DNA from: Hungatella sp. UBA3147
GTDB taxonomy: Bacteria > Bacillota > Clostridia > Lachnospirales > Lachnospiraceae
Assembly (NCBI GenBank): GCA_002365025.1
Contig: DEYX01000139.1
Location: 1-13,935, forward strand
DNA: 13,935 nt
Reading direction: 5' to 3'
The notes under the pieces are model-generated. The model was not told the DNA's origin. It worked only from the letters and a program-made list of their open reading frames with translations, and did not search any database. The translations under genes were made by a program, and so were the position numbers. Shown piece by piece: positions 1-7,020 of this stretch; position 1 is the first letter of the stretch; each line of letters begins with the position of its first letter.

Positions 1-1
1 G

Positions 2-439
2 CACAGAATCAAGGAATTTTCCAGCCAGGTATTTAGCCATTCCAAGATTCATGTCCAGGTAATTGCCGCAGTCTCTTACGGCAGCTCCTGGTACCTCACC
101 TTCAAAATCCCGTATGAACTCATACATTTCCGTGATCAATGGCACAATGTCCCTGGACTTGTAATCACCGGACAGCAGAAGGTAAAAGCCGGTGCGGCAG
201 CCCATAGGGCCAAAGTAAAGGATCCGGGAAGTAAAGAATTCATGGTTGCGCAGGAAGGTGGCTCCCAGATGTTCAATGGTGTGGATTTCTGCTGTATTCA
301 TAACAGGCTCAAAATTAGGACGGGTCATGCGGATATCAAAGGTGGTAATGACAGAGTCCCCGGCCTGATCCCTGCGGGAGACATAGATGCCTGGAAGAAG
401 TTTTAAATGGTCGATGGTAAAGCTTGTTATTTTTTCCAT
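2..439 (-). CDS. luxS: S-ribosylhomocysteine lyase LuxS (3' end cut by window)
   Basis: LuxS splits S-ribosylhomocysteine into homocysteine and DPD, the precursor of autoinducer-2, in the cytoplasm as part of the activated methyl cycle. Translating the minus strand from the ATG at 439 gives 146 codons that read through to the window edge. Family members are about 150-160 residues, so only the extreme C-terminus is missing. The metal-site signature HTIEH is at residues 53-57 (His53, His57, with Glu56 as catalytic acid/base), the catalytic Cys is Cys81 in GCRTGFY, and the third metal ligand is Cys124 in RDCGNY. An in-frame ATG nine bases upstream (448) is possible. The AAGGA at the 5' side sits only one base from that ATG but about ten bases from the 439 ATG, so 439 is preferred. 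It is divergent from the gntR-purine block. No frameshift or missing catalytic residue is seen. Identification is secure. Confidence 0.97.
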   Translation of the reverse strand, partial: MEKITSFTIDHLKLLPGIYVSRRDQAGDSVITTFDIRMTRPNFEPVMNTAEIHTIEHLGATFLRNHEFFTSRILYFGPMGCRTGFYLLLSGDYKSRDIVPLITEMYEFIRDFEGEVPGAAVRDCGNYLDMNLGMAKYLAGKFLDSV

Positions 440-502
440 GGTTATCATGTCCTTTCTTAACATGGTTGCTTACGATTTGCGGGTTGCTTATCCCATGATG
501 AA

Positions 503-531
503 ATTATAATAAAAAAAACGTTCCCCTGCAA
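503..531 (-). promoter_or_regulatory. Candidate luxS promoter
   Basis: On the minus strand a TATAAT hexamer (508 down to 503) lies 17 bases after TTGCAG (531 down to 526). The -10 is a perfect match and the -35 is weak. It would give a 5' leader of roughly 55 bases before luxS. Inference from hexamer match and position only. Confidence 0.5.
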
Positions 532-598
532 TAGGAAACAAATATAAACAGCCCGGCTTCAAGACTGAATTTGCCGATTGAAAATGTAATGTTATATA

Positions 599-627
599 TT
601 GACAGAAAATCCCCATGTTGATAAAAT
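599..627 (+). promoter_or_regulatory. gntR promoter
   Basis: TTGACA (599-604) is separated by exactly 17 bases from TAAAAT (622-627). The -35 is perfect and the -10 matches at 5 of 6 positions. Transcription would start near 634, inside the repeated 23-bp site at 626-648. That geometry suits autorepression by the gene just downstream. Confidence 0.75.
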
Positions 628-648
628 GATAATATGGTAATACCTTAT
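626..648. promoter_or_regulatory. Putative GntR operator, copy 1
   Basis: This 23-bp site has the near-palindromic core GGTAATACC at 636-644. Its reverse complement matches 1475-1497 at 22 of 23 positions; the single difference is the central base. It overlaps the -10 element and predicted start of the gntR transcript. GntR/HutC-type regulators commonly bind short GT...AC palindromes next to their own genes, so the assignment to the neighbouring regulator is a sound inference but not proven. Confidence 0.7.
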
Positions 649-664
649 GAAAGCGAGAGAGAAT

Positions 665-1429
665 ATGGAACTTCACCCAATGATTAAACCCAATTTAAGC
701 AGCTCAGTTAAGAACTATCTTTATAAGTATATTCGAAGTTTGGATTTAGGGGGAAATACGAAGCTGCCGCCGGAGAATGAACTGTCTTCAAATCTTGGAG
801 TCAGCAGGGTAACAGTGCGCCGGGCATTGGATGAACTGGAGAAGGAGGGGATAGTCCTAAGAATTCATGGAAGAGGAACATTTGTCAATCCGGAAGCCTT
901 AAATATTCAAGTGAATCTTATGCCGGGAGAAGAGTTTTCAAGACTGATAGAATCCTGTGGTTATAAAGCAACCGTTGAAGTTGCGGATGTCAGGAAATTG
1001 AAAGCTGAAGATAAGGTTGCACGGATTTTACAACTGGAAGATGGGGAAGAAATCTATGAAGTTGAAAAGATTTTTTTAGCAAATGGACATCCGGCCATTA
1101 TCAGCATCGACCGTTTTGCATGCAGCTTGGCAGGAGATGACTTGCAACGAGAGGCAGTCGAAGGGAAATCCACCTTTGATATCTTAAGAAAGTCTGGGGG
1201 ATGCTTTATTGTTAGAGATAAGATCCGGATAGAAACCATGAACCGCATGGAGATGGAGCAGGAAACCGTTTGCGGGCGGAAGATGGAGTGTGACAGTGTT
1301 CTGGTTTTTCATGGGATAAATTACAATCAAGATAATAGAACGGTTATTTATGATACTGAGTTTTATGATACGAAATACATAAAATTCAGCCTTCTAAGAG
1401 TAAAGAATGTATATGAGGATGAGATTTAG
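665..1429 (+). CDS. GntR-family (HutC/UTRA) transcriptional regulator
   Basis: This is a cytoplasmic DNA-binding regulator, probably the repressor of its own gene and of the purine permease/deaminase genes that follow. Counting from the ATG at 665 it has 254 residues. The N-terminal winged helix-turn-helix spans about residues 5-72, with the GntR signature LPPENELSSNLGVSRVTVRR and the wing motif RIHGRGTFVNP. A UTRA ligand-binding domain fills the rest, about residues 85-250. An in-frame ATG at 647 would add six residues, but it lies inside the repeated operator-like site and has no ribosome binding site, whereas the 665 ATG follows a purine-rich GAGAGAGA, so 665 is preferred. UTRA domains bind small effectors. 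The neighbours suggest a purine or a related metabolite, but the sequence does not say which. A hairpin terminator follows directly. Confidence 0.9.
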   Translation: MELHPMIKPNLSSSVKNYLYKYIRSLDLGGNTKLPPENELSSNLGVSRVTVRRALDELEKEGIVLRIHGRGTFVNPEALNIQVNLMPGEEFSRLIESCGYKATVEVADVRKLKAEDKVARILQLEDGEEIYEVEKIFLANGHPAIISIDRFACSLAGDDLQREAVEGKSTFDILRKSGGCFIVRDKIRIETMNRMEMEQETVCGRKMECDSVLVFHGINYNQDNRTVIYDTEFYDTKYIKFSLLRVKNVYEDEI

Positions 1430-1435
1430 TGAAAG

Positions 1436-1466
1436 AATAAAGTGCTGTGAAGGTACTTTATTTTTT
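1436..1466 (+). terminator. Rho-independent terminator after gntR
   Basis: The arms AATAAAGTGC (1436-1445) and GTACTTTATT (1453-1462) form a ten-pair stem with one G-U wobble and a seven-base loop, followed by further T residues up to 1466. It begins seven bases after the gntR stop. It would separate the regulator from the permease gene, so the permease probably has its own start of transcription around the second operator copy. Confidence 0.75.
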
Positions 1467-1474
1467 AAAGAATA

Positions 1475-1497
1475 ATAAGGTAATACCATATTATCAT
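1475..1497. promoter_or_regulatory. Putative GntR operator, copy 2
   Basis: Inverted copy (22/23) of the site at 626-648, with core GGTAATACC at 1479-1487. It sits after the gntR terminator and 28 bases before the permease ATG. A TATTAT (1489-1494) within it could be a -10 element, but no good -35 is found 16-18 bases upstream. The permease promoter is therefore uncertain, and activation by the regulator cannot be excluded. Confidence 0.65.
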
Positions 1498-1524
1498 ACT
1501 AACATATAAGGAGAAGACAATATT

Positions 1525-2886
1525 ATGAGGGATAAGCTGAATCGTTTTTTTCATCTTTCAGAGAGAGGGACGAATATTAAAACAGAGTTATTGGCGGGAA
1601 CCACAACATTTTTAACCTGTGTCTACATTGTGGCAGTAAATCCGGGAATCTTGTCGGCAGCAGGGATGGATACGAAAGCAGTTTTCTGGGCAACTGCTGT
1701 TGCATCGGCCATTGCCTGCATCTGGATTGGACTCTGGGCGAATCTGCCGTTTGCTCTTGCACCTGCCATGGGACTGAATGCCTATTTTACATATTATGTA
1801 TGTAACACGCTTGGGCTTCCATGGCAGAACGCCTTGGCATGCGTAGCTATATCCGGAATTTCGTTTATGCTTTTAAGTATATTTAAGGTACAGCAGAAAA
1901 TCGTGGATGCCATGCCGGAATGCATCAAGCATTCCGTGGGTTCGGGGATTGGTTTTTTCATCGCATTTACTGGGCTCATGCAAGCGGGAATCGTTACATC
2001 TTCTCCGGATACACTGCTGACGCTGGGGGATTTGGCCAATCCAGGAGCCCTGCTTGCACTCTTTGGGGTTTTCCTTACGGCGATCCTGGTGATCAAGAAG
2101 GTCAGAGGCGCAATCCTGATTGGGATCCTGGTTGTGACTGCGCTTGGCATTCTGGTAAAAGATCCAATAACAGGAATTGCGTATACGGTCATTCCGGACC
2201 GCATCATTTCCTTTGATAATCCAGTGACTGCCATGGCACCTACATTTGGTAAACTGACGTTAAAGGGGCTGTTTTCAGGAACACCGGAAATGGTGCTGGG
2301 AGTGATTTTTGCTATTGTCAGTTTCCTCTTTGTGGATCTGTTTGACAGTATCGGTGTTCTTTTGGGTGTTTCATCGAAGGCTGGCCTGATGGATGAGAAG
2401 GGGAATATTCCGTGCGCTGGTAAGGCATTGTTTGTAAGTGCCGGCGGAGCGGCCGTTGGGGCATTGCTTGGAACGAATACGGTGACGATTTATGGCGCAG
2501 AAAGTGCAACCGGAATTAACGAAGGCGGACGAACCGGTCTTACCGCCTGTGTGACTGGAGTGCTGTTTTTGTTCACATTGTTTTTATCACCGTTGTTTCT
2601 TATGATTCCATCGATCGCTACGGCGCCAGCTCTTGTTATGGTAGGGATATTTATGATAGAGCCATTAAGGAAGCTGCCGCTTGATGACGTGTCCATCGCG
2701 CTTCCGGTATTTCTTACAGTGGCTTTTATGCCATTTACCTATAATATTGCCTATGGAATCCTGTTTGGACTAATTGGATATACCATTGGTCAGGTTGCTG
2801 CCGGCAAGGCAAAGGAAATGACAAAGACGGTGTGGGTGTTAACGGTTATCTTTATTGTGTATCTGCTGCTGGAGATTATTTTATAG
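1525..2886 (+). CDS. NCS2-family (AzgA/PbuG-type) purine base permease
   Basis: An integral membrane proton symporter of the nucleobase family; by context it imports adenine or another purine base for the deaminase encoded next. It has 453 residues, a usual length for the PbuG/AdeP group, with about 12-14 hydrophobic segments. Family landmarks are the N-terminal FFHLSERGTNIKTELLAGTT, VAVNPGILSAAGM, APAMGLNAYF, the VDLFDSIG segment with the substrate-site Asp, and EGGRTGLTA near the second substrate segment. In the substrate loop I read GTNTVTIYGAES where, from memory, PbuG and AdeP have GTSTTTSYVES, so there is one extra residue before the conserved Glu-Ser. The start is fixed by AAGGAGAA about nine bases upstream of the ATG. 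The deaminase gene starts 13 bases after the stop, with its ribosome binding site overlapping this stop codon. The substrate is inferred from family and context. Confidence 0.92.
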   Translation: MRDKLNRFFHLSERGTNIKTELLAGTTTFLTCVYIVAVNPGILSAAGMDTKAVFWATAVASAIACIWIGLWANLPFALAPAMGLNAYFTYYVCNTLGLPWQNALACVAISGISFMLLSIFKVQQKIVDAMPECIKHSVGSGIGFFIAFTGLMQAGIVTSSPDTLLTLGDLANPGALLALFGVFLTAILVIKKVRGAILIGILVVTALGILVKDPITGIAYTVIPDRIISFDNPVTAMAPTFGKLTLKGLFSGTPEMVLGVIFAIVSFLFVDLFDSIGVLLGVSSKAGLMDEKGNIPCAGKALFVSAGGAAVGALLGTNTVTIYGAESATGINEGGRTGLTACVTGVLFLFTLFLSPLFLMIPSIATAPALVMVGIFMIEPLRKLPLDDVSIALPVFLTVAFMPFTYNIAYGILFGLIGYTIGQVAAGKAKEMTKTVWVLTVIFIVYLLLEIIL

Positions 2887-2899
2887 GAGGGGAATAAAT

Positions 2900-4663
2900 A
2901 TGAGAACATTTGAGGAAATAAAGAATACGATCGAGACAGGTCTGGGGATGCATCCCTGCGATTTGAAACTGGAACATGTAAAGCTGGTAAATGTATTTTC
3001 GGGCGAAGTGTATCCCACGAATATATATATTAAAAACAAAAGAATTGTATCCATTGACCCTGATGCAGTTCTGAAAGCGGAACGCGTGCTGGATTGTAAA
3101 GGACAATATGCTTTGCCGGGGCTGATAGATTCCCATATGCACTTTGAGTCCACCATGCTTTCCCCGGAAGCGCTGGCTTCCGTAGTAGTTCCCCAGGGAA
3201 CGACCACATTGTGTGCAGATTTAATGGAAATTGCAAATGTGGCAGGAGAGCAGGGGCTAAGGGCAATGCTTCAGTCTATGAACCGCCTTCCATACCGAAT
3301 GCTGATTGAAGTTTCTTCCCGGGTTCCAACTGCACCAGGGCTTGAGACGACAGGAGCAGTTCTGGGAGCAAAGGAAGTTGCAGACATCATGGATTGGGAA
3401 GAAAGCGTCAGCCTGGGAGAACTGGATCCATCTAAGATTCTCTTTGTAAAAGATGAGTACCTCCATAAGATAGCGGATACCCTTTCGAGGAGAAAGCTGG
3501 TAAACGGGCATGCCATAGGACGCCTGGGGCAGGAACTGAATGTATATGCTTCTTCGGGTATATCTGACGACCATGAATGCGTAAATACCAATGAAATGCT
3601 GGAACGCCTGAAGGTGGGAATGAAGGTGTTTATCCGGGAAGGAAGCAGCGAGCGGAATGTAGATGAACTGGTTAAGGGGATTGTTGACAACCGGCTGGAT
3701 ACTTCAAATATCATGTTCTGCACCGATGATAAACATGCGAGGGAGATACAGGTGGAAGGGCATATCAACTATAATGTGTCAAGAGCTGTGGAACTGGGAC
3801 TGGATCCGATGGAAGCGATTCAGATGGCAACGGTGAATGCGGCAAAGCATTTCCGTATGGAAGATGAAATCGGAAGCATTACTCCCGGCCGTTTGGCAGA
3901 TCTTCTCCTTGTGGAAGACTGGCGTATTGTAAAGCCTACCATGGTAATATTTGAGGGGAAGGTTGTTGCAGCAGATGGTGAACTTCTGGAAGAATGCAGG
4001 GTGAGTGATTACCCTGAGTGGATTAAAAAAACGGTAATCCTGAAAAATGAGATCACTTCTGATTCCTTCCGGGCAGTATCAAAGATAACGGATGGAACGT
4101 CGAATATTCATGTAATTGATATGATTCCAAGGCAGATCATTAACCATCATATCATAAAAGAAATGAAGGTAAAGAATGGTTCTGTTTTATCGGATGCAGA
4201 ACAGGATATACTCAAACTTGCAGTTGTAGAACGGTATGGAAAAAATGGCAATGTTGGAGTTGGATTTGTCCGTGGCTTCCAGCTGAAGAAAGGGGCGCTG
4301 GCTTATTCCATGTCCCATGACCACCATAATATCGTGGTAGTAGGGACAAATGATGAGGATATGGCGGTGGCAGTGAATGAAGTTGCCAGGCTGAATGGAG
4401 GGCTTGCAGTAGCCTGTAATGGCGGGATCTTAAACAGCATGGAGCTGCCGATTGGAGGCCTTATGAGTGAAAAAACAGCGGAAGAAGTGATGGCACAGCT
4501 GGATATTCTGAATGCGGATGCAAAAAAAATGGGCTGTGAGATGGATGCCCCGTTTATGTCCTTAAGTTTTATATCCCTTCCGACGGTTCCGGATCTGGGG
4601 CTGACTGATAAGGGGCTGGTGGATGTGCTTGAACATAAACTGATTGAACTGGAGTTAGAATAG
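2900..4663 (+). CDS. ade: Adenine deaminase-family amidohydrolase
   Basis: Cytoplasmic metal-dependent hydrolase; characterised members deaminate adenine to hypoxanthine and ammonia. The frame is open further upstream, but the ATG at 2900 is preceded by AGGAGGGG seven bases away. From there it encodes 587 residues, normal for AdeC/Ade (about 580-590). The amidohydrolase metal residues are present: His79 and His81 in DSHMHFE, Glu174 in LGELD, His204 in NGHAIG, His225 in SDDHE and Asp276 in CTDDKH. The C-terminal adenine-deaminase domain (from about residue 400) carries MSHDHHNIVVVG and IGGLMS. One oddity: the motif I recall as DPHE after the GTTT loop is DLME here (residues 107-110), so a conserved His and Pro are replaced. 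The enzyme is clearly of this family, but a changed substrate is possible. It is translationally coupled to the permease and ends the operon. Confidence 0.85.
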   Translation: MRTFEEIKNTIETGLGMHPCDLKLEHVKLVNVFSGEVYPTNIYIKNKRIVSIDPDAVLKAERVLDCKGQYALPGLIDSHMHFESTMLSPEALASVVVPQGTTTLCADLMEIANVAGEQGLRAMLQSMNRLPYRMLIEVSSRVPTAPGLETTGAVLGAKEVADIMDWEESVSLGELDPSKILFVKDEYLHKIADTLSRRKLVNGHAIGRLGQELNVYASSGISDDHECVNTNEMLERLKVGMKVFIREGSSERNVDELVKGIVDNRLDTSNIMFCTDDKHAREIQVEGHINYNVSRAVELGLDPMEAIQMATVNAAKHFRMEDEIGSITPGRLADLLLVEDWRIVKPTMVIFEGKVVAADGELLEECRVSDYPEWIKKTVILKNEITSDSFRAVSKITDGTSNIHVIDMIPRQIINHHIIKEMKVKNGSVLSDAEQDILKLAVVERYGKNGNVGVGFVRGFQLKKGALAYSMSHDHHNIVVVGTNDEDMAVAVNEVARLNGGLAVACNGGILNSMELPIGGLMSEKTAEEVMAQLDILNADAKKMGCEMDAPFMSLSFISLPTVPDLGLTDKGLVDVLEHKLIELELE

Positions 4664-4683
4664 AGATGAGTTAGTAATACCTT

Positions 4684-4718
4684 AAGGCCTCTGCATATTT
4701 TTGCAGGGGCTTTACTTA
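4684..4718 (+). terminator. Terminator of the permease-deaminase operon
   Basis: A stem with arms 4684-4695 (core GCCTCTGCA) and 4702-4713 (core TGCAGGGGC), including G-U wobbles and a six-base T-rich loop, runs into a short T-rich tail. It lies 21 bases after the deaminase stop codon. Confidence 0.75.
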
Positions 4719-4853
4719 GGCAGACAGAATGATATCCTGTGTGTTCCCTTGAAAATCATTCCAGCACAATGAAATCCAGCACGGTTATCCTATGAGGATT
4801 TACCGGAACCAGAACACATTCATGGGTTTGCCGCGGAAAAATCAGTAAAGCTG
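4719..4853. other. Intergenic stretch without a gene
   Basis: About 135 bases between the purine operon terminator and the iron operon promoter. I see no open frame with a ribosome binding site. Weak inverted repeats occur: GAATGAT at 4727-4733 with ATCATTC at 4755-4761, and a small ATCCT-ATG-AGGAT hairpin near 4786-4798. Neither has a clear role. Confidence 0.5.
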
Positions 4854-4882
4854 TTGACAATAATCACTTATAATAATATAAT
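4854..4882 (+). promoter_or_regulatory. Consensus promoter of the iron-siderophore operon
   Basis: TTGACA (4854-4859), a 17-base spacer and TATAAT (4877-4882) make a perfect sigma-A promoter. Such a strong promoter usually depends on a repressor for control, which agrees with the inverted repeat just downstream at the expected transcript start. Confidence 0.9.
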
Positions 4883-4888
4883 GAAAAA

Positions 4889-4906
4889 AGTTAGTGATAA
4901 CTAACT
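4889..4906. promoter_or_regulatory. Inverted-repeat operator, likely iron-dependent repressor site
   Basis: AGTTAGTGATAACTAACT has perfect seven-base arms around GATA. It begins seven bases after the -10 element, on the predicted start of transcription, where a bound repressor would block initiation. The TTAG...CTAA arms resemble DtxR/IdeR-type iron boxes more than the classical Fur box. The family of the repressor is inference, since no regulator gene lies beside it. Confidence 0.65.
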
Positions 4907-4934
4907 AAATATATTTATTAAATGAGGAGATGAA

Positions 4935-5987
4935 ATGAAAAAAATCAACGTATTAAAATTAACTACCATTATGGCGGCGGCCGCTTTAATGATGACAGCC
5001 TGCTCTAGTCCAAGCACTTCTAAAACTACTGAAACCATTGAGACCACTGAAGCGTCTCAAGCCACTGAAACCACTGCAGCTGCTAAGAGCGAAGAAGCTT
5101 TAACGGTTGAAATCAAAGATATTCATGGCATGGTTACAGTTCCTGTAAATCCTCAAAAGGTAATTTCTTTGGATAATAGAACTTATGAAACATTATCAGA
5201 CTGGGGAATTAAATTAGTCGCTGCTCCAAAGGGTGTAATGCCGGCGGATTCCCCATATGTAGCCGATGAATCTGTTCAGGATATCGGAAATCACCGCGAA
5301 CCGAATCTTGAGATTATAGCAGCTGCAGACCCTGACCTCGTAATAGTCGGTCAAAGATTTGCGTCCTATTATGAAGAAATAAAAAAATTAGTGCCAAATG
5401 CAGCTGTTATTGATTTAAATTTTGATGTTTCTGAGGATGCGGATACACCAGGAGAAAACTTAGTAAACGGACTTAAGGATTCCACCGCAGCACTTGGAAA
5501 AATTTTTGATAAAAACAAAGAAGCTGAACAATTGACAGCTGACTTTGATCAGGCGATCGAAGCTGCTAAATCTGCATATAACGGAACGGATACCATTATG
5601 AGTGTTGTGGTCTCCGGTGGTAATATCGGCTTTTCAGCTCCTCATTCCGGCCGTGTTTGGGGGCCGATGTATGAAGTGTTCGGATGGGTTCCGGCGTTAG
5701 ATATTGACAATACGACTTCCGATCATCAAGGGGATGATATTTCTGTAGAAGCGATAGCACAAAGTAATCCGGATTGGATTTTCGTATTAGACCGTGATGC
5801 TGCAGTTTCTTCTACAACTGATGCGGTTCCTGCTCAGGACGTTATCGATCAATCACCTGCTCTTCAAAACGTAACCGCTGTTTCTGAAGGACATATCGTT
5901 TATGCACCAGCTGATACTTACACAAACGAATCCATACAAACATATCTTGAGTTATTTGGAGACCTTGCAAAGGCTTTGGCTGAATAG
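4935..5987 (+). CDS. Ferric-siderophore ABC transporter, substrate-binding lipoprotein (YclQ/FatB/CeuE type)
   Basis: Lipid-anchored extracellular binding protein that captures an iron-siderophore complex and delivers it to the permeases encoded downstream. It has 350 residues. Residues 1-22 are a signal peptide ending in the lipobox MTAC with Cys23 as the lipidation site, followed by a Ser/Thr/Glu/Ala-rich linker to about residue 55. The class III periplasmic-binding fold then begins with the usual HGMVTVPVNPQKVISLD. Also seen are DIGNHREPNLEIIAAADPDLVIVGQR, characteristic of this iron-binding subgroup, and ASYYEEIKKLVPNA. The ATG follows GAGGAG by about six bases. First gene of a four-gene operon, ahead of two permeases and an ATPase. 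The YclQ/FatB/CeuE relatives bind catecholate-type siderophores such as petrobactin or their fragments; the ligand here is unknown. Confidence 0.9.
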   Translation: MKKINVLKLTTIMAAAALMMTACSSPSTSKTTETIETTEASQATETTAAAKSEEALTVEIKDIHGMVTVPVNPQKVISLDNRTYETLSDWGIKLVAAPKGVMPADSPYVADESVQDIGNHREPNLEIIAAADPDLVIVGQRFASYYEEIKKLVPNAAVIDLNFDVSEDADTPGENLVNGLKDSTAALGKIFDKNKEAEQLTADFDQAIEAAKSAYNGTDTIMSVVVSGGNIGFSAPHSGRVWGPMYEVFGWVPALDIDNTTSDHQGDDISVEAIAQSNPDWIFVLDRDAAVSSTTDAVPAQDVIDQSPALQNVTAVSEGHIVYAPADTYTNESIQTYLELFGDLAKALAE

Positions 5988-6009
5988 TATATAGGAGTAT
6001 AGCAAAGAG

Positions 6010-7020
6010 TTGAAAAATACAGCGAAAAAAATGATTGGGGCTGGGAATTCTCAGCCCCAACGTTATTATAACAATAAGAAATGGACAAAACCTTTTATAT
6101 TAGCGATTATCATTGTTTTTATTTTAGGTATTATATCACTGTTTACCGGAGTTTATGATATACAGGGTCAAGTGGATGGAAGGGATATGTTTTTCATAAC
6201 GCGGGTACCTAGAACAGCAGCACTCATGCTTACCGGAGCTGCAATGTCAATGTCAGGACTGGTCATGCAGCTTATTACACAAAATCGTTTGGTTGAACCT
6301 ACAACAACAGGGACGATTGAATGGTCGGGTTTGGGACTTCTCATTGTCTATTTAATATTTCCGGCACCAACTTTAGTTTTAAGAATGACCGGGGCAATCA
6401 TGTTTTCTTTTATAGGGACTATGATTTTCTTTCTGTTTTTAAGAAGAGTGAAACTCCGTTCGTCTTTGATTGTCCCGATTATTGGGATGATGCTTGGAGC
6501 AGTTATTTCTGCATTTTCTACTTTTATAGGACTTACCTTCCAAATGACGCAAAATATTGAAAGCTGGTTTGTAGGCTCATTTGCAGCCGTTCAAATCGGA
6601 AGATACGAATATTTATGGCTGATTATTATAGTTACTGGCCTTATTTTTATTTATGCGGATAAGCTGACGTTAGCCGGTCTGGGGGAAGATGTCGCTACAA
6701 GTCTTGGAGTAAATTATAATAAGATAATTATTTTGGGGACCGGCCTCATTTCTTTTGCAGTTGGGATTGTTACGGCTGTTATTGGAAATTTACCTTTCTT
6801 AGGTTTAATTGTACCCAATATTGTTTCCATGTACAGAGGAGATAATCTTAGGGGTAATCTGCCTTGGGTATGTGTGCTGGGAATGGGTGTAATAACTCTT
6901 TGTGACATTATTTCCCGAACTATTATAATGCCCTTTGAAGTTCCTGTCTCTTTGATTCTTGGAACAGTGGGGTCAATTGTATTTATTGTTATCTTATTAA
7001 GGCAAAGGAGGCTAAGATGA
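6010..7020 (+). CDS. Ferric-siderophore ABC transporter permease (YclN/FatD/CeuB type)
   Basis: First membrane permease subunit of the importer, FecCD family, with many hydrophobic segments over 336 residues. Landmarks are ITRVPRTAALMLTGAAMSMSG, VMQLITQNRLVEPTTTGTIEWSGLG, an LGVNYNK cytoplasmic stretch and GNLPFLGLIVPNIVSM near the ATPase-coupling region. The start is not certain. The TTG at 6010 has AGGAG 12 bases upstream, a longish gap; the ATG at 6031 has no ribosome binding site and is followed four bases later by a strong palindrome (6035-6060). No other start codon occurs in frame before the first membrane segment, so the palindrome is inside the coding sequence with either start. It begins 22 bases after the binding-protein stop and overlaps the next gene by four bases. 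Confidence 0.88.
   Translation: MKNTAKKMIGAGNSQPQRYYNNKKWTKPFILAIIIVFILGIISLFTGVYDIQGQVDGRDMFFITRVPRTAALMLTGAAMSMSGLVMQLITQNRLVEPTTTGTIEWSGLGLLIVYLIFPAPTLVLRMTGAIMFSFIGTMIFFLFLRRVKLRSSLIVPIIGMMLGAVISAFSTFIGLTFQMTQNIESWFVGSFAAVQIGRYEYLWLIIIVTGLIFIYADKLTLAGLGEDVATSLGVNYNKIIILGTGLISFAVGIVTAVIGNLPFLGLIVPNIVSMYRGDNLRGNLPWVCVLGMGVITLCDIISRTIIMPFEVPVSLILGTVGSIVFIVILLRQRRLR
6035..6060. repeat. 26-nt near-perfect palindrome in the permease 5' coding region
   Basis: The arms TTGGGGCTG (6035-6043) and CAGCCCCAA (6052-6060) flank GGAATTCT, whose centre GAATTC is itself palindromic, so only one G-T pair breaks perfection. On the plus strand it is not followed by T residues, so it is not a normal terminator for the operon. 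On the minus strand it is followed by a T-run. It could act as an mRNA stability or translation-dampening hairpin between the binding protein and the permease genes. Confidence 0.7.

Noticed and set aside
440..598. SAM or SAH riboswitch in the luxS leader
   Set aside because: The predicted leader is only about 55 bases and shows no multi-helix aptamer or terminator/antiterminator pair.
1430..1524. Purine riboswitch before the permease
   Set aside because: The gap holds a terminator and an operator-like palindrome. There is no room for, or sign of, the three-helix purine aptamer.
1794..2234. A 146-codon minus-strand frame opposite the permease
   Set aside because: Antisense to a clear NCS2 permease, with no protein-like domain or promoter context.
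2855..2899. Longer deaminase start overlapping the permease gene
   Set aside because: The extra 15 codons read as an out-of-family sequence within the permease 3' end. The ATG at 2900 has an excellent AGGAGGGG seven bases upstream and gives the normal family length.
4719..4853. Small gene or RNA in the gap before the iron operon
   Set aside because: Only very short frames without ribosome binding sites and weak, competing hairpins are visible.
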